DNA of 64,000 nucleotides from Paragyromitra xinjiangensis (Eukaryota; Ascomycota; Pezizomycetes; Pezizales; Discinaceae), in NCBI GenBank assembly GCA_038503065.1, contig JBCAMK010000022.1, positions 620,001-684,000 on the forward strand, given 5' to 3'. The notes beneath the pieces were generated by a model. That model saw only the letters and a list, made by a program, of their open reading frames with translations, had not been told where the DNA came from and ran no database searches. Positions 1 through 8,454 of this stretch are shown here, piece by piece; position 1 is the stretch's first letter; each line of letters begins with the position of its first letter. Made by a program: the position numbers and the translations under genes.

Positions 1-866
1 GGTTGATAACCAAGCTCCCACGTTTCACCAAAATTACCCGCCTCTTAAGGGAAGCGGGTATGCCTCCTCTAGACCTTTTCCTCGATTACCGTTCACGAAA
101 ATACGGCACACGCATCCTTTGCGGGCCCGAAGATCACCCCCTTAAACGAATACTAGTAAACCATCCGGTTGCCCCCCTCCGAACCACCAAGTTCCAATGC
201 GGAATAGCAAGAATTAAACAACTCCTCCTCCCCTTCCAGACAGAAGGAAACATAAGACAAAAATTCGAGCAGATAGACGCCCTGAAGAAAGATATGCTAG
301 ATCGATGGGCCCAAAGGGTAGCAAATGATGCTTACATCCCAGTGGAATGGGATCTCCCCAAAAGCATCAAGAACCTCACCCCTAAGAAAGCTTTTCACAT
401 GATGTTAATACGAAGCCAAATGACCAACTACGACCCCGAGTTAGGTCGCCCTCGCTTACCTTGCGAATGCGGAGCAGAAATAGGAACGAAACACCTCCTG
501 ATAGAATGCCCGAAGTGGTCTTCCCAACGACGAGATCTGATAGATAAGTTCAAAGGAGACCTGACATGGGAAAACCTCATGTACGGAAATAAGTTGGAAG
601 TTGATTTGATAAAGAAATTGGCAAAATGCGTCGGAATAATATTTCCTTGGTAAAATCTTGAGATGGTTTTTGTTGTTTGGATTGAAAAATGTTTTCGGAT
701 TATATGTTTGAAAGAAATGTTGGAGGATGATTTCATTTATGTTTGTTTAGTTAGTTTGGATTTGGTGCGTATTGTTTGTTTGTTTGTTTTGGGGTGAGGG
801 GTTGCGCCATAAGTATTTTAGTACTTCAATGCGATAAAATATTAATTGAAAAAAAAAAAAAAAAAA
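1..866 (+). mobile_element. LINE-E, 3' end of a Tad1-like non-LTR retrotransposon
   Basis: The window opens inside ORF2 of a plus-strand LINE. After the ORF stop there are about 195 nt of T-rich 3' UTR and a poly-A tail at 849-866. The tail abuts a gypsy LTR remnant, so this LINE was probably inserted into that LTR. The 5' part lies outside the window, so truncation cannot be judged. Family assignment rests on the C-terminal protein similarity to the other LINEs here and on the poly-A end. Confidence 0.75.
3..653 (+). CDS. LINE-E ORF2 C-terminal fragment (post-RT region and C-terminal zinc motif)
   Basis: This is the last 216 residues of a LINE ORF2, entered from beyond the window edge, so the true start is not visible. 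The segment LLREAGMPPLDLFLDYRSRK aligns with the post-RT region of LINE-A and LINE-B ORF2 (for example LLPEAGLPPLNLLLDMRTQ). Near the C-terminus is a cysteine/histidine motif, CECGAEIGTKHLLIECP, equivalent to the last motif of the other ORF2 proteins. No RNase H sequence (YSDGS, DNQNA or WTPSH types) lies between the two, so this family appears to lack RNase H, unlike A, B and D. The frame is open to a TAA stop. Confidence 0.7.
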   Translation: MITKLPRFTKITRLLREAGMPPLDLFLDYRSRKYGTRILCGPEDHPLKRILVNHPVAPLRTTKFQCGIARIKQLLLPFQTEGNIRQKFEQIDALKKDMLDRWAQRVANDAYIPVEWDLPKSIKNLTPKKAFHMMLIRSQMTNYDPELGRPRLPCECGAEIGTKHLLIECPKWSSQRRDLIDKFKGDLTWENLMYGNKLEVDLIKKLAKCVGIIFPW

Positions 867-873
867 TTGAAAA

Positions 874-991
874 TTGAGCCCTTAAGATTCTTGAGTAGTT
901 TGCACAAAAGAATCGGATTCTGAACCTGATCTATATCCATTTCGCAACGGCCGTACACCTAGCCTATCAGCCTAGGCCTACCCCCGTTACA
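874..991 (+). repeat. 3' end of a Ty3/gypsy LTR (fragment)
   Basis: The 118 nt from TTGAGCCC to CCGTTACA match the last part of the gypsy-2 LTR (43268-43393) with a few differences. The LTR terminus GTTACA is intact at 991. Its left side is replaced by LINE-E and its right side joins the RNase H region of LINE-D1. It is therefore the right edge of a plus-oriented gypsy LTR that had landed in LINE-D1. Whether it was a solo LTR or a whole element cannot be seen. Confidence 0.8.
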
Positions 992-3900
992 GTAGGATTT
1001 GTTGACCACAGCGTGACCTCTGCGGAAACCAGCAACTCCAGCTCCTGTTTTGCCTTCCAGGAGGGAGCCATCAGTGTAGAATACTAGGCGATCAGTCCTA
1101 GTACTGTCTCCAGCTGTGTGGTTCCGATGATTTTCTGCTGCTGCGTCTTTGTCTGCAGGGTCAATGTAGATGTCTATGATGTTTTGTTGCCATGGCGGGC
1201 ATGCCAGATTGTCTACGCATTCAATCTCTGATTGTGGCTGGACCTATTTGTTGGTAGATGCCAGTATCCTATGTAGTCTTGTTTTGTATTTGGGGGAGGT
1301 GGTGGTTTGGTGCCATGGAGTGTTGTTGGAGCTATCTGGGTTGTCGTTTTCCTGGGTTGAAGGCCAGGAGTCAGGGCAGAGGGAGGTGATGGGATGGGTG
1401 TTGGGTAGGGAAAGGACTCGGAGTGCATATTTCCTTTGCAACTCGTCCAATCTGATTGGGGTAGGGAGGAGTCCTGTCTCTGCTTCCAGGGCATGGACAG
1501 GTGAGGTTCTGAAGGCTTCAGCAATCTTGCGCATTGCTTGATTTTGGATTTTCTGGATGGTGTTGCTGAGTCCAATCTGCCCGTTCCACCATACTTCAGC
1601 TCTGAAGTCACTGATGGTGGCTACACAGGTTTGGTAGAGTTGGCGAAGTGCTTTGTAACTCAGTCCTTTTTCTGTGCTTGCGAGACGGGAGATAGCCATG
1701 AAGGCTCGAAGTGCGGAGGCAGCTTTGGTCTTCACATGATGCTTGAATGTGAGTTTGCGGTCAAACCAGACACCCAGCCATCGCTGGACATCTGCAGCCT
1801 CAATCACGTTGCCATCAGGCATTGTGACTTTGGCTTCATCAGAGGTGTCAGTTGTTCGTCTGGAGTGGAAGTGAGTGAGTTCTGTCTTTGGATTGTCAAA
1901 GTACAAGGCATTTTTCTCACCCCATTCGGAGGAGGTGAGTGCCATTGCTTCCAGTGTTCGAGAGTTTTCTGCTTCAGACTTTCCTGTAACCAGAAGGCCC
2001 ACATCATCAACATAGCTGGGGCAGGTGGAATCAGGATATTTTTCTTCTAGCTCGTTGAACAATGGAGCCAGGTAGAGGAGGAAGAGGATAGGGGAGGTGG
2101 GGGATCCTTGTGGGATGCCAGTTTGAATGGGTGCCATGGATTCAATTTCACCGTCGAATGCCATGTAGGCTGTTCGATTGCTGAGGAAGGAGTCCACCCA
2201 TCGGCAGATGGGAAGTGGGAGGTCCAGTTCTATCATGGTCTTGATCAGTCGTCGTTTGAATACAAAATCATATGCACCTTTCACGTCCATACAAAGTGCA
2301 GAGAGTGTTAGGCCTTTCTTTTTGGCTGCATCGGCAAGCGTGCTGATAAGCATGCAAGCATCCACAGCTGATCTTTTTGGTCGACCTCCAATTTGCCATC
2401 TATGGAGAAGGTGATATCTTTCTGCCATAAATGCTAATCGGGTTGCTATGATCTTTTCTGAGACTTTGCCAAGGCAGTTGAGGAGTGATACTGGTCTGTA
2501 GGCTTTTGCTATCGTATAGTCAGGTTTATTGGCCTTGCTGATGATTGCAATTGTAGCTTCACGCCATATGGTTGGGTGGTATCCTGCTTTCATGGTGGCT
2601 TTGTAGAAGGAATTGAACTGCGTTGGGTCAACTTGGTATGCTTTTTGAATGCATAGGAAGCCAATTCCATCAGGTCCAGGGGCTTTCTTTGGTGCTGAGG
2701 TCATGATTGCTTTCCGAATCTCGTCGTTGGTGAGGTCTTTCCATGGGATCTTGTGTTTTCCTGTTGGAACAGGTTCATCAAGTTCCACTGAGGGAGGGGG
2801 AGGGAATAGAGTTGCTCAGAAGAGATTGGCTTTCTCTTCAAAGGTTTTGGACTCTTGGAGGGTGGTGGGATTGTGTAGGGTGGGGGTGCGTTCACATCTG
2901 CGAGGCTTGGTGTACCTCATTGCTGTGAAGACATCTTTGCCGTGAGCTTCTTCTAGGAATGTATTCCAGTGTTCACTTTTTGCTGTTCTGATTCGTCTGA
3001 AGTAGGATATTCGCAGGTTTTTGAATCTTCGCCACATGGCTGGAGTCTGATCTGTTCTCCAGTCCCTGAGGGCTGTCTTCATATGTCTGCGTCCTTCTTT
3101 GATGTCTTCATTCCACCAAGGTTTGGCGAAGGGCGATGGTTTTCGTTTGGGCACATGGATGTTAGCAGCTGCTATGATTGAATCTTGTAGGTGTTGAGCT
3201 GCTTCGTCTAGGTTTGAATGGGTTGGGTGGGAGTGTAGGAACTCCCAGGTGTCTTTAGTAGTGATGGAGGAAAGGGTGAAAGTTTGTTGGAAGCCGTCCC
3301 AGTCCGCCTTGGCCCAATTAAATTGTTCCGTTGATGGTGGGGGGGCACATTCCAAAGAGTCGGAAGCAATTTCAAACTGAACCACTTCATGGTCGGATCC
3401 TGTTGCAAGGTCTTCCATGACTGCCCAGTTCATAATCAAGTCTGTCATCGGTGAGGAGGAGAAGGCAAGATCCAAAACGGATCTGCCAGTGCCTGTTGGG
3501 TAGTTGTAGGTATAAATGTCAGGTTCGTTAATGAGGGTGTAATTGAATTCTTCTAGTATAGCTAGAAGAGCTTCATGTCGTTTTGGTGAACGGACTCGTG
3601 AGTCCCAGAGAGGATGGTGGGCATTGAAGTCACCTGCCATGATACAGCGTTCTGGTAGCTTTAGTCCCACAAGTACACGTTCAACTGTGTATTGGGGGTG
3701 GCTGTCAGGAGATCGTTGTGATGCTGCAGGTTGTTCATTGTAGATGTTGAGGAGGGTAAAGGAAGGAATGGAGGGGGTTGACAGCTCTATGGCCTGTACA
3801 TCTTCGTTATTGATGATGTCGGGCCTTGGCTGATATTTCAGGAAGAGGTTGGATTTTGATATAAAGGTCATGGTTCGAGGGCGGTTAATACAGCTTGGAA

Positions 3901-4108
3901 TCATTCTTGCGAATGACCCATGAGATATTGATGTCCAGGAGTTTGGTGGTGCGTCAGGGGAAGTATCGGGCATAACAAAGGGTTCTTGAATAATAACTAT
4001 ATCAGCCGTTTCTGAGGCTGAGTCGAGGAGGGATAACATAACATTTTGGTTTCTTCGGCAGTTGTGTTGCATCAGGCGAATCTTGTGTGGGTTTGGTTGC
4101 GCAATCAT
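992..4108 (-). pseudogene. LINE-D1 ORF2: AP endonuclease, reverse transcriptase, partial RNase H
   Basis: The endonuclease part (4108 down to 2819) shows NCRRNQNVMLSLL, IIQEPFV, GDFNAHHPLWDS and a GSDHEVV-type end, as in APE-type LINE nucleases. RT motifs follow: APGPDGIGF, RPVSLLNCLGKVSEKI, CMDVKGAYD, GIPQGSPTSP and YVDDVG. One TGA at 2816-2818 separates the endonuclease and RT blocks in one frame. A second stop at 1244-1246 is a TAG where copy D2 has TGG (STNKW). Reading continues past it into the RNase H start (FYTDGSLLEGK) until the gypsy LTR cuts it at about 992. Both stops look like single transitions. The product would be non-functional. Confidence 0.85.
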
Positions 4109-4497
4109 TGTTCCACCATGATGTCTTTTTCAGTTCAGGAGAGGTCTGGGCGTGCAACACAGGATCTGTCAGTGGCTTTATGTGTGCCACCACAGTTGAT
4201 GCATTTGGGAGGCATGTGGGCGCAGGAGTCAGTGGCTCTGCAAGTCCCGCAGAAGTGCTTGTTGGTAGCATGGTCGTGTCCACAATAGGCACAGGCTGGC
4301 TTGGTGGAGGGGCATCTCTGGAACTTGTGTCCAAACTTTTGACAGTTAGAACATTGGTCCCCAGGGCGCGCAGTCAAGTAGGCTCCGGTCCTGTGTCTTT
4401 GGCCGAAGATGAGGATTCCGTTTTTGATCAGTTTGTTGTACATGCTTTTGCTGGTGATGGCAATCATCACTGAGCTGTGGGACTTTCCGTTTCTCTT

Positions 4498-6830
4498 ATG
4501 CGCGACCCTTGCTGGCTCACAACCGACAACAACAACGCCAAAGTGACTTTTTGGTCACAACTCCACCAATACTACTCCGATTAACGAGATTTTTGATTAT
4601 TCGGAATCAGCTCGCTGCCCTCGTTCGATCCTGCTATTGTACGTCGAGGTCGCTCTCGATTTGCAAAAGTTGTTGTCGAATTCGCTGTTTTACCCCTCTT
4701 TTCCCCCCCAACAACAAAAACCTCACCAAACTTTGGCAATCTGCATTTTGCCATAACTCCACCAGTTTTCGTCCGATTAGCTCGACCCCGGGCTTTTTGG
4801 AACCGCCTCAGCGCGCCCGTTCGATCGCCCTCTCGTTCGTTCGGATCCGACCAGAACTGCAGAAGTTCTGATCGATTTCCCACCTCCCTCCGCCAGGGAC
4901 CCCCTCCAGGGCCCAGCAACCCCCCCCACAACACACTCCACCTCCTCCTGTCGGTTCAGGATCCTTCTCTATGTCTTCCTCTTTGTCTAGAGGCAGAGGG
5001 AGAGGCAGAGGCTTCAGGTCTCCCTCTTCTGTGACCAGCTCACCTCAAAACTCGCTCCAAACGCCGTTTGGCGCCCCTACAACACCCCCAAACACCCGTT
5101 TTTCGCCTCTGCTCCATGGAGACCCAGAGCAAACACCTACTCAAGCCCTGCCACTTCGCCCAGCAGTCCCCCTACCTCACTATGCCTCCCTGCCCGCCAC
5201 AGAGCCCACAGAGAGTGGCTCTGTCCTCCTGGAAGAGTCTGACTCTGACATGACGGACACTGAGGGACCCCTCACCTTCTCCACCACCCTACCTCCAGTC
5301 ATCCAGATGGATGATTCTAACAGCAATTTGGATCGCCTTGGTGCCATTGGTACTGGGGAGAACTACAACCCCTCCCTCTTCGCAGTGATGGATGAGCAGA
5401 ACAGGCTCATCAAAGCACTCACCAAACGCGTCAAACAGCTTGAAAAAGCTATCAACACACCCCCTCCAGCCCCTACCTTCCACAACGACCCAGCTCTAGT
5501 GGAAAAGGTGGCTACCCTCACTTCCAAGGTAGCAGACTTGGAACAGAAACAGACTCTCACAACCATTCTGACCTCTGCCAACCTCCCTCTACCTCCAGCA
5601 GCCGCTCCCCCCCCAGCCACCACCTCCTGGGCTCAGGTTGCCTCCAAAAAGGCTCCCAGACCCGCCAGCAAGGCCTCCAAGCCTACCAAACAACCTGCAA
5701 ACCCCCCAAAACGCGACCGTACCCTCATCATCACCAGGAATGGTCTACCCATTCCTGATGACATCACCCCACTCCTCATTCGCAATGCAGTCAATGCTGC
5801 TCTGGAAAGGCCATTGATTGCAGAGGTGCGATTCACACCAGCTCAACATGTGCAGCTCATTGCTGTCACCTCCACCACCTCTGACTCCCTCCTTAAGCAA
5901 AGACAGAAGCTTGAGGAAGTTGTTCGCAACACCATCCCCAATGCCAACAGCATGGAAAAGGAAGCAGTCCTGACCCAGGTTGTTGTACACAACATCCCCA
6001 CCTCCATTCCCTCTGGCGAAGAGGGCTTCCAACAAGTCAGATCTGAGGTTGAGCAGTTTAACCCAGGCACCACCCTACTCCGCGACCCCCGCTGGCTCAC
6101 CAGACCTGAGCAGAGAGAGGGGAAACAGGCATCCTCCATGGTTCTTACCATTGTGGGGAAGCAGCCTGCCACCACTGCCCTTGAGAGAGGGCTCTCCATG
6201 TTTGGACTTCGTCACAAAGTCACCAAATACCTTCGCTTTGGGCCAGACACCCAATGCACCACCTGCCTGGCCTTTGGCCACCCACAACAACGCTGTACCA
6301 GCAAGACACCCTTCTGCAACATCTGTGCTGGGCCTCATACAGCATCCTCCCACTCCTGCGCAACCTCCTCTTGCACCATCAAGGGAGCTCCTTGCCTCCA
6401 CACCATCATCCATTGCAAGAACTGTAATGAACCGCATCGTGGTAACTTCTCTGGTTGCCTCAAACTCACCCAAGCCAGACTTAGTGCCAGCGAACGTCAG
6501 GATCGCATGGTAACTTAAGTTACACCCCACCCTTATTGATGTATCCAACCTTCAGGGGTCTTCGGACCTGGTGGAAGGAGTGCTATAGGCACAAAGCAAG
6601 CGATGGTAAAGGAAGAATGCCCAGGGTAGTCTTGACACTGTGAGAGGGAGTCACTAGATCGGGGTATTAACACATTCACTGATGACAAGCCTAGAAGAGG
6701 CTGAGTTGGAACTGGCGGAGGATTAATTAGTTTTGTTTTGTTTTCTTTATGTTCCTGTTGGGTTTTCTTCTGCTGTACGCCATATCCGTTTCGGATGCAT
6801 GCGAGTATGAACAATAAATAAATAAATAAA
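4498..6830 (+). mobile_element. LINE-C1, ORF1-only non-autonomous LINE
   Basis: This 2.33-kb insertion sits in LINE-D1 between copies of the 14-bp duplication TTTCCGTTTCTCTT. A 473-nt 5' region (4498-4970) precedes one long ORF. A 312-nt 3' UTR follows, with CCATATCCGTTTCGGATGCATGCG and an (AATA)n tail at about 6812-6830. No endonuclease or RT sequence is present. C2 and C3 have the same architecture. The 3' UTR resembles that of LINE-D2, including the GCCTATAG-type block and ATCCG.AACGGATATGGC, so the D machinery could mobilise it in trans (inference). Confidence 0.88.
4971..6518 (+). CDS. LINE-C1 ORF1, Gag-like RNA-binding protein
   Basis: An intact ORF of 515 residues starts at ATG 4971, the same start used in C2 and C3. 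The N-terminus is arginine/glycine and serine rich (SRGRGRGRGFRSPS), followed by a long proline-rich and acidic low-complexity stretch. A helical, probably coiled-coil segment lies at about 145-195 (LIKALTKRVKQLEKA; VEKVATLTSKVADLEQK). The central region is RRM-like in position (RTLIITRNGLPIPDDITP). The C-terminal knuckles are CTTCLAFGHPQQRC, CNICAGPHTASSHSC and CKNCNEPHRGNFSGC. The expected role is nucleic-acid binding in a LINE RNP. It is closely similar to C2 over its whole length. Confidence 0.88.
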   Translation: MSSSLSRGRGRGRGFRSPSSVTSSPQNSLQTPFGAPTTPPNTRFSPLLHGDPEQTPTQALPLRPAVPLPHYASLPATEPTESGSVLLEESDSDMTDTEGPLTFSTTLPPVIQMDDSNSNLDRLGAIGTGENYNPSLFAVMDEQNRLIKALTKRVKQLEKAINTPPPAPTFHNDPALVEKVATLTSKVADLEQKQTLTTILTSANLPLPPAAAPPPATTSWAQVASKKAPRPASKASKPTKQPANPPKRDRTLIITRNGLPIPDDITPLLIRNAVNAALERPLIAEVRFTPAQHVQLIAVTSTTSDSLLKQRQKLEEVVRNTIPNANSMEKEAVLTQVVVHNIPTSIPSGEEGFQQVRSEVEQFNPGTTLLRDPRWLTRPEQREGKQASSMVLTIVGKQPATTALERGLSMFGLRHKVTKYLRFGPDTQCTTCLAFGHPQQRCTSKTPFCNICAGPHTASSHSCATSSCTIKGAPCLHTIIHCKNCNEPHRGNFSGCLKLTQARLSASERQDRMVT

Positions 6831-7253
6831 TTTCCGTTTCTCTTGTCGGGGTGGGTCATGTAGCGAGGAGGTGCGGCCAGTTTGAGATCACTGTTTTGGT
6901 ATTCCAGTTCATTTTGCAGGTCGCTCATGCCGGTACGATTGTCGGGGTATTCCATGATTGGGACTCCGTGGATGGCAACCTTGTGCCAGGACTCCTGTTT
7001 GGAGAGAAAGAGAGCTTTCTCATCGCTTTCCTTCACAACTTTCTCAATGGTGGCCTTGTGCAGGTCAAAGTCAGTGCTGGTGAATCCATTGCGAGTGTAG
7101 AGCAGGAGATTTGCTTTCAGGTTCCAGGAGATTCCTGAGATCTGGAGGCTTTCTGGTGCTTTGGCAGTCAGGAGTTCTTTGTTGATGGTGTTGCGCAGGA
7201 CAAGGAGGTTGAGGCTTTCTTCTTTCTGATCACCACTGCATTGGACAATCATG

Positions 7254-7986
7254 TGTAACGGGGGTGGTCCTCTAGACAACTACTAAGGCTAGGTAGGAAA
7301 ACGGCCGTTGCTTATACTAAAGTCAGGCTGAGATCTTAAAGTATTTTCGTGCAGTATACTCAATAATCTTAAGGGCGGAACTCGGTAATTCTCGTCACTA
7401 GGTCTCCGGTTGATGATGGAGAAGAGCAACTGGTGGCGGGGCTCGCCAGTACTTGTAGTACTGCATGCTCGCCGCCTCTACTCAGTTCTACTCAGCTGGG
7501 GGATCCGGTTAACCCTGAATCCTGTCAGTGATCATGGGCGGTTCCCTTTGGAAGTGTTCTCTCACATTCCGCTGGAGTTCTGCACCTCATGTGCAACCGC
7601 TCCTCATGCACTGCTCTACCAGTCAGGACTCTATGATCCGCCAGCCTAGTCCTGTAGGACTACTTGCATGGCGCTGATCAGTCCATAGTTGCGTCAGGTG
7701 TCCACTAGAATAGTTCTCCCAGTTGCGCCGCCTATCAGCCATAGCTGGTGGGGCATGCACAGGTGGATTTGGAACTCAACCACATCTCTAAGTGTTTGAT
7801 GTCATCGGAGATCTGCTACAGGCCCGTCAGCCTTAGCACCTCCGGATGTTCCTAACCACCAGGTCAGCGGGGTACTGGTGTTCCCTAGCATGTGGTAGCT
7901 ACTCCACTCATGCTGGTCCTTGTACCTCTCCGTCTGCCCGGGTCTATTCTACCTTTCGCATGTAACAGCCTTGTGGGTCCGTTACA
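7254..7986 (-). repeat. gypsy-1 3' LTR
   Basis: This 733-bp LTR has TGTAAC/GTTACA termini and matches 38936-39668 along its whole length with scattered substitutions. It directly follows the polypurine tract of gypsy-1 (minus sense). Its far end (7254) joins LINE-D1 ORF1. Confidence 0.9.
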
Positions 7987-8001
7987 GTACCTCCCTCTCC
8001 T
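7987..8001 (-). other. Polypurine tract of gypsy-1
   Basis: In minus sense the sequence AGGAGAGGGAGGTAC lies immediately before the 3' LTR start TGTAACGG. This is the expected place and composition for the plus-strand primer of LTR retrotransposon reverse transcription. The stretch 8002-8160 between it and the pol stop shows nothing else recognisable. Confidence 0.75.
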
Positions 8002-8160
8002 AGATCCTGTCTTCGGGATCTTTTACTGCTTGAGTTCTATAGTCTAGTCTATTCTTCTAAACTTCTAGGTCTACTACTCTAGTACTTCAAATAGGAAATT
8101 CTCGTGTACATAGCGGAAATGAATTTGAACAAAGGAAAACAAGAACTATAAGGAAATGGG

Positions 8161-8304
8161 CTACTCTGGCCCCGCAATCCTCCTGTCTCGGGGCTTCTTA
8201 GGGTACCTCCTGTGGAAATCCGAAAGGGCCTCTTCGGCACTATTCCTAAGATGTTCCCAGGGTTCCCATGTAGCCTCTTCCTGATCATATCCTTCCCACA
8301 ACAC
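8161..8304 (-). pseudogene. gypsy-1 pol C-terminus: second half of the chromodomain
   Basis: In minus sense this piece reads LWEGYDQEEATWEPWEHL and then a basic tail (RRYPKKPRDRR) before the stop at 8161. It is the C-terminal half of a chromodomain, which in chromoviral integrases binds modified histones and steers integration. The N-terminal half (KRVEYLV) ends at 23926, on the far side of four LINE units. The two halves join in frame when the array and one target copy are removed (15,622 nt excised). The split falls between the VEYLV strand and the LWEGY motif. Confidence 0.88.
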
Positions 8305-8454
8305 CGTCCTCGCGACTGAAATAATCCCTGCAAAACTCCAAAATCTACGTTGCAACGGCGTTACACACACCCAAAAGTCTTTAACTCTCGCGCTTCATTT
8401 ATCACCACCTCTACCCCGCTTTCACAAAGCACGGGCGCATTGCCCCACAACACA

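Larger units (their letters stand above)
992..7253 (-). mobile_element. LINE-D1, degraded Tad1-like LINE (APE, RT, RNase H), split by LINE-C1
   Basis: A minus-strand LINE runs from a partial ORF1 (upper end) through ORF2. It is interrupted at 4498-6830 by LINE-C1, with a perfect 14-bp duplication TTTCCGTTTCTCTT at 4484-4497 and 6831-6844. Its 3' end is lost where a gypsy LTR enters the RNase H domain at 992. Its 5' end is lost at 7253, where the gypsy-1 LTR begins. Two stops in ORF2 mark it as old and inactive. The 5'-truncated copy D2 (26310-28284) supplies the missing 3' half for comparison. Confidence 0.85.
4135..7253 (-). pseudogene. LINE-D1 ORF1 (Gag-like, CCHC zinc knuckles), split by LINE-C1
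   Basis: The N-terminal half is read at 7253-6831 (LRNTINKELL, AIHGVPIMEYP, PRYMTHPDKRNG). The C-terminal half is read at 4497-4135. The two are separated by the 2.3-kb LINE-C1. Removing C1 and one copy of its 14-bp duplication joins the frame at DKRNG. The C-terminal half has CCHC-type knuckles: CSNCQKFGHKFQRC, CAYCGHDHATNKHFC and CINCGGTHKATDRSC. It ends 26 nt upstream of the ORF2 ATG at 4108. The N-terminus is cut by the gypsy-1 LTR. LINE ORF1 proteins bind the element's RNA; this copy is broken. Confidence 0.8.

Noticed and set aside
428..736. Minus-strand ORF of 102 residues antisense to LINE-E
   Set aside because: No recognisable motif; it overlaps a real ORF2 end on the other strand and part of the UTR.
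6679..6700. CTGATGA in the LINE-C1 3' UTR (also 48951 in C2) as a possible second hammerhead class
   Set aside because: A GCCT/AGGC-like helix follows, but no GAAA and no closing stem I or III was found.
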